DNA of 38,274 bases, taken from positions 1 to 38,274 of the IMG/VR virus record IMGVR_UViG_3300042908_001020; one strand, 5' to 3'. The DNA comes from a virus. Under the pieces are notes generated by a model. That model was not told where the DNA came from, made no database searches, and saw nothing but the letters and a program-made list of their open reading frames with translations. Below are positions 37,493 through 38,274 of this stretch, in pieces (the first letter of the stretch is position 1; every line of letters starts with the position of its first letter). Made by a program: the position numbers and the translations under genes.

Positions 37493-38274
37493 TTAGTTGG
37501 GTGTGACTTTCAGGGCCTCGTACTTGCCAGCTGCTTCACGCAGCATGGCATCGAAACGCTGATATTCCTGCATTTCAGCCGACACATTTTCCGGGTCGTT
37601 AGCGGGCAGTCCGGGCTGCGTTTTGGTATCGCCAGCCTGTTTTCCGAGGGCTTCCACCTGCTGCTTCAATGCAGCCAGTTCAGCTTTCAGGGCTTCTTGT
37701 TGTGCGGAGGCCACAGCCACCGGATCCGACTGCTTTAGCTCGGTGAGGTGTGCCTCGACTTCATCAGCCGACAGCTTGCCCTCTTGCAGGGCGGCCTTGA
37801 ATTGTTCGATGTTCATTTCATCATCTTGAATGGGTGAAGTAATAGAGCTGACAACCTTCTTGCTATTTTGGAAGGCATTGCGGATACGACTCATCAATGA
37901 GGGAGCGTCCGAATGCTGCGCGGTGGCCTTCGCGCGAACATGCTTCACGAAGGAAGCGTAATCCATGGCCTTGAGTTCCTCGGGTTCGGGAAGCTCGTAA
38001 GGTTGTTTCACTGGAAATTCATCTGGTTCGGTTGGCGCGAGCAAGCCGGCACTTTCGGCCTCGGCAGCGGTTAGCCAGTTATCCTTGTAATTGAACCACT
38101 GCGATCGGATAGTATCCGGATCAATGCCGGTGCTGGAAGCAATACCGGCAATGAGTGATTCATCGAATTTTTTCAATGCCTCGGCACAGTCCATCATTTC
38201 GTTGGCATTGCCCCAGCAGAACGATGAGGCACAGTGCAACATCAGCATCGCCCCGGGCGACATGTGGCGCTGCT
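37493..38274 (-). CDS. ClpP-like prohead protease, C-terminal part with scaffold-like tail
   Basis: This continues the frame that starts at 458, across the circular join (38148-38274 repeats 1-127). It carries the protease's His124 block, the candidate Asp176 in KDNWLTAAEA, then from about residue 240 a Glu/Lys/Gln-rich coiled coil (ALKAELAALKQQVEALGKQA) ending in KYEALKVTPN. A protease fused to a scaffold-like tail is known in phage heads. The whole protein is 370 aa. Confidence 0.9.
   Translation of the reverse strand, partial: QRHMSPGAMLMLHCASSFCWGNANEMMDCAEALKKFDESLIAGIASSTGIDPDTIRSQWFNYKDNWLTAAEAESAGLLAPTEPDEFPVKQPYELPEPEELKAMDYASFVKHVRAKATAQHSDAPSLMSRIRNAFQNSKKVVSSITSPIQDDEMNIEQFKAALQEGKLSADEVEAHLTELKQSDPVAVASAQQEALKAELAALKQQVEALGKQAGDTKTQPGLPANDPENVSAEMQEYQRFDAMLREAAGKYEALKVTPN
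38148..38274. repeat. Right copy of exact terminal repeat (circular contig overlap)
   Basis: Identical to 1-127; see the left copy. Confidence 0.93.

Overview
The window looks like one complete, circular genome of a temperate tailed phage of Bacteroidota. Bases 1-127 are repeated exactly at 38148-38274, and the protease gene at the left edge continues in frame at the right edge. The unique genome is therefore about 38,147 bp, captured in the unintegrated (attP) form. The host assignment rests on several -7 promoter elements of the Bacteroidota form TAnnTTTG, on signal peptides ending in AQ or SQ, and on a tyrosine integrase whose catalytic boxes have the divergent form common in Bacteroidetes elements. 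No tail sheath is visible and the tape measure is 938 aa, which suggests a siphovirus with a long flexible tail.

Layout. The lysogeny region (about 8.5-12 kb) holds a repressor with two HTH domains (+), a candidate attP with arm-type repeats and a tRNA 3' end, the integrase (+), a strong bidirectional terminator, and a three-gene AT-rich accessory operon (-) with an XRE regulator. Leftward early genes (8510 to 3144) comprise a small Cro-like candidate, a 632-aa membrane protein, several tiny membrane proteins and a DUF3987 helicase/primase-like ATPase. They end at a strong terminator at 3098-3118. Next comes an AT-rich control region (2851-3060) carrying AAGTCCGGACTT palindromes and a direct-repeat block. 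It is followed by the lysis block (DUF6965-like, DUF5675, a tiny TM protein, an internally duplicated holin-like protein) and the head module (ClpP-type protease with scaffold tail, major capsid, tube-like proteins).

Reading on leftward from 35.5 kb are a likely -1 frameshift gene, the terminases, a nucleotide cassette (guanylate kinase-like and dCTP deaminase) and a set of tail and fibre genes, three of which encode Sec signal peptides. A metacaspase follows. One structural gene (19812-21662) lies alone on the + strand. The remaining leftward genes encode the portal, connector, tail completion protein and tape measure.

Regulation. Late units appear to be separated by terminators followed by new promoters. 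A recurrent GTCCTT(T) box lies 33-35 nt before the start codon of five genes and at similar places before others. The control region carries the same AGTCC half-site as palindromes. This suggests one phage regulator acting at both, which is inference. The least explained parts are the frameshift gene, the metacaspase with secreted fibre-like proteins, the AGTCC network, the accessory XRE operon and a hairpin-rich intergenic stretch at 8048-8273.
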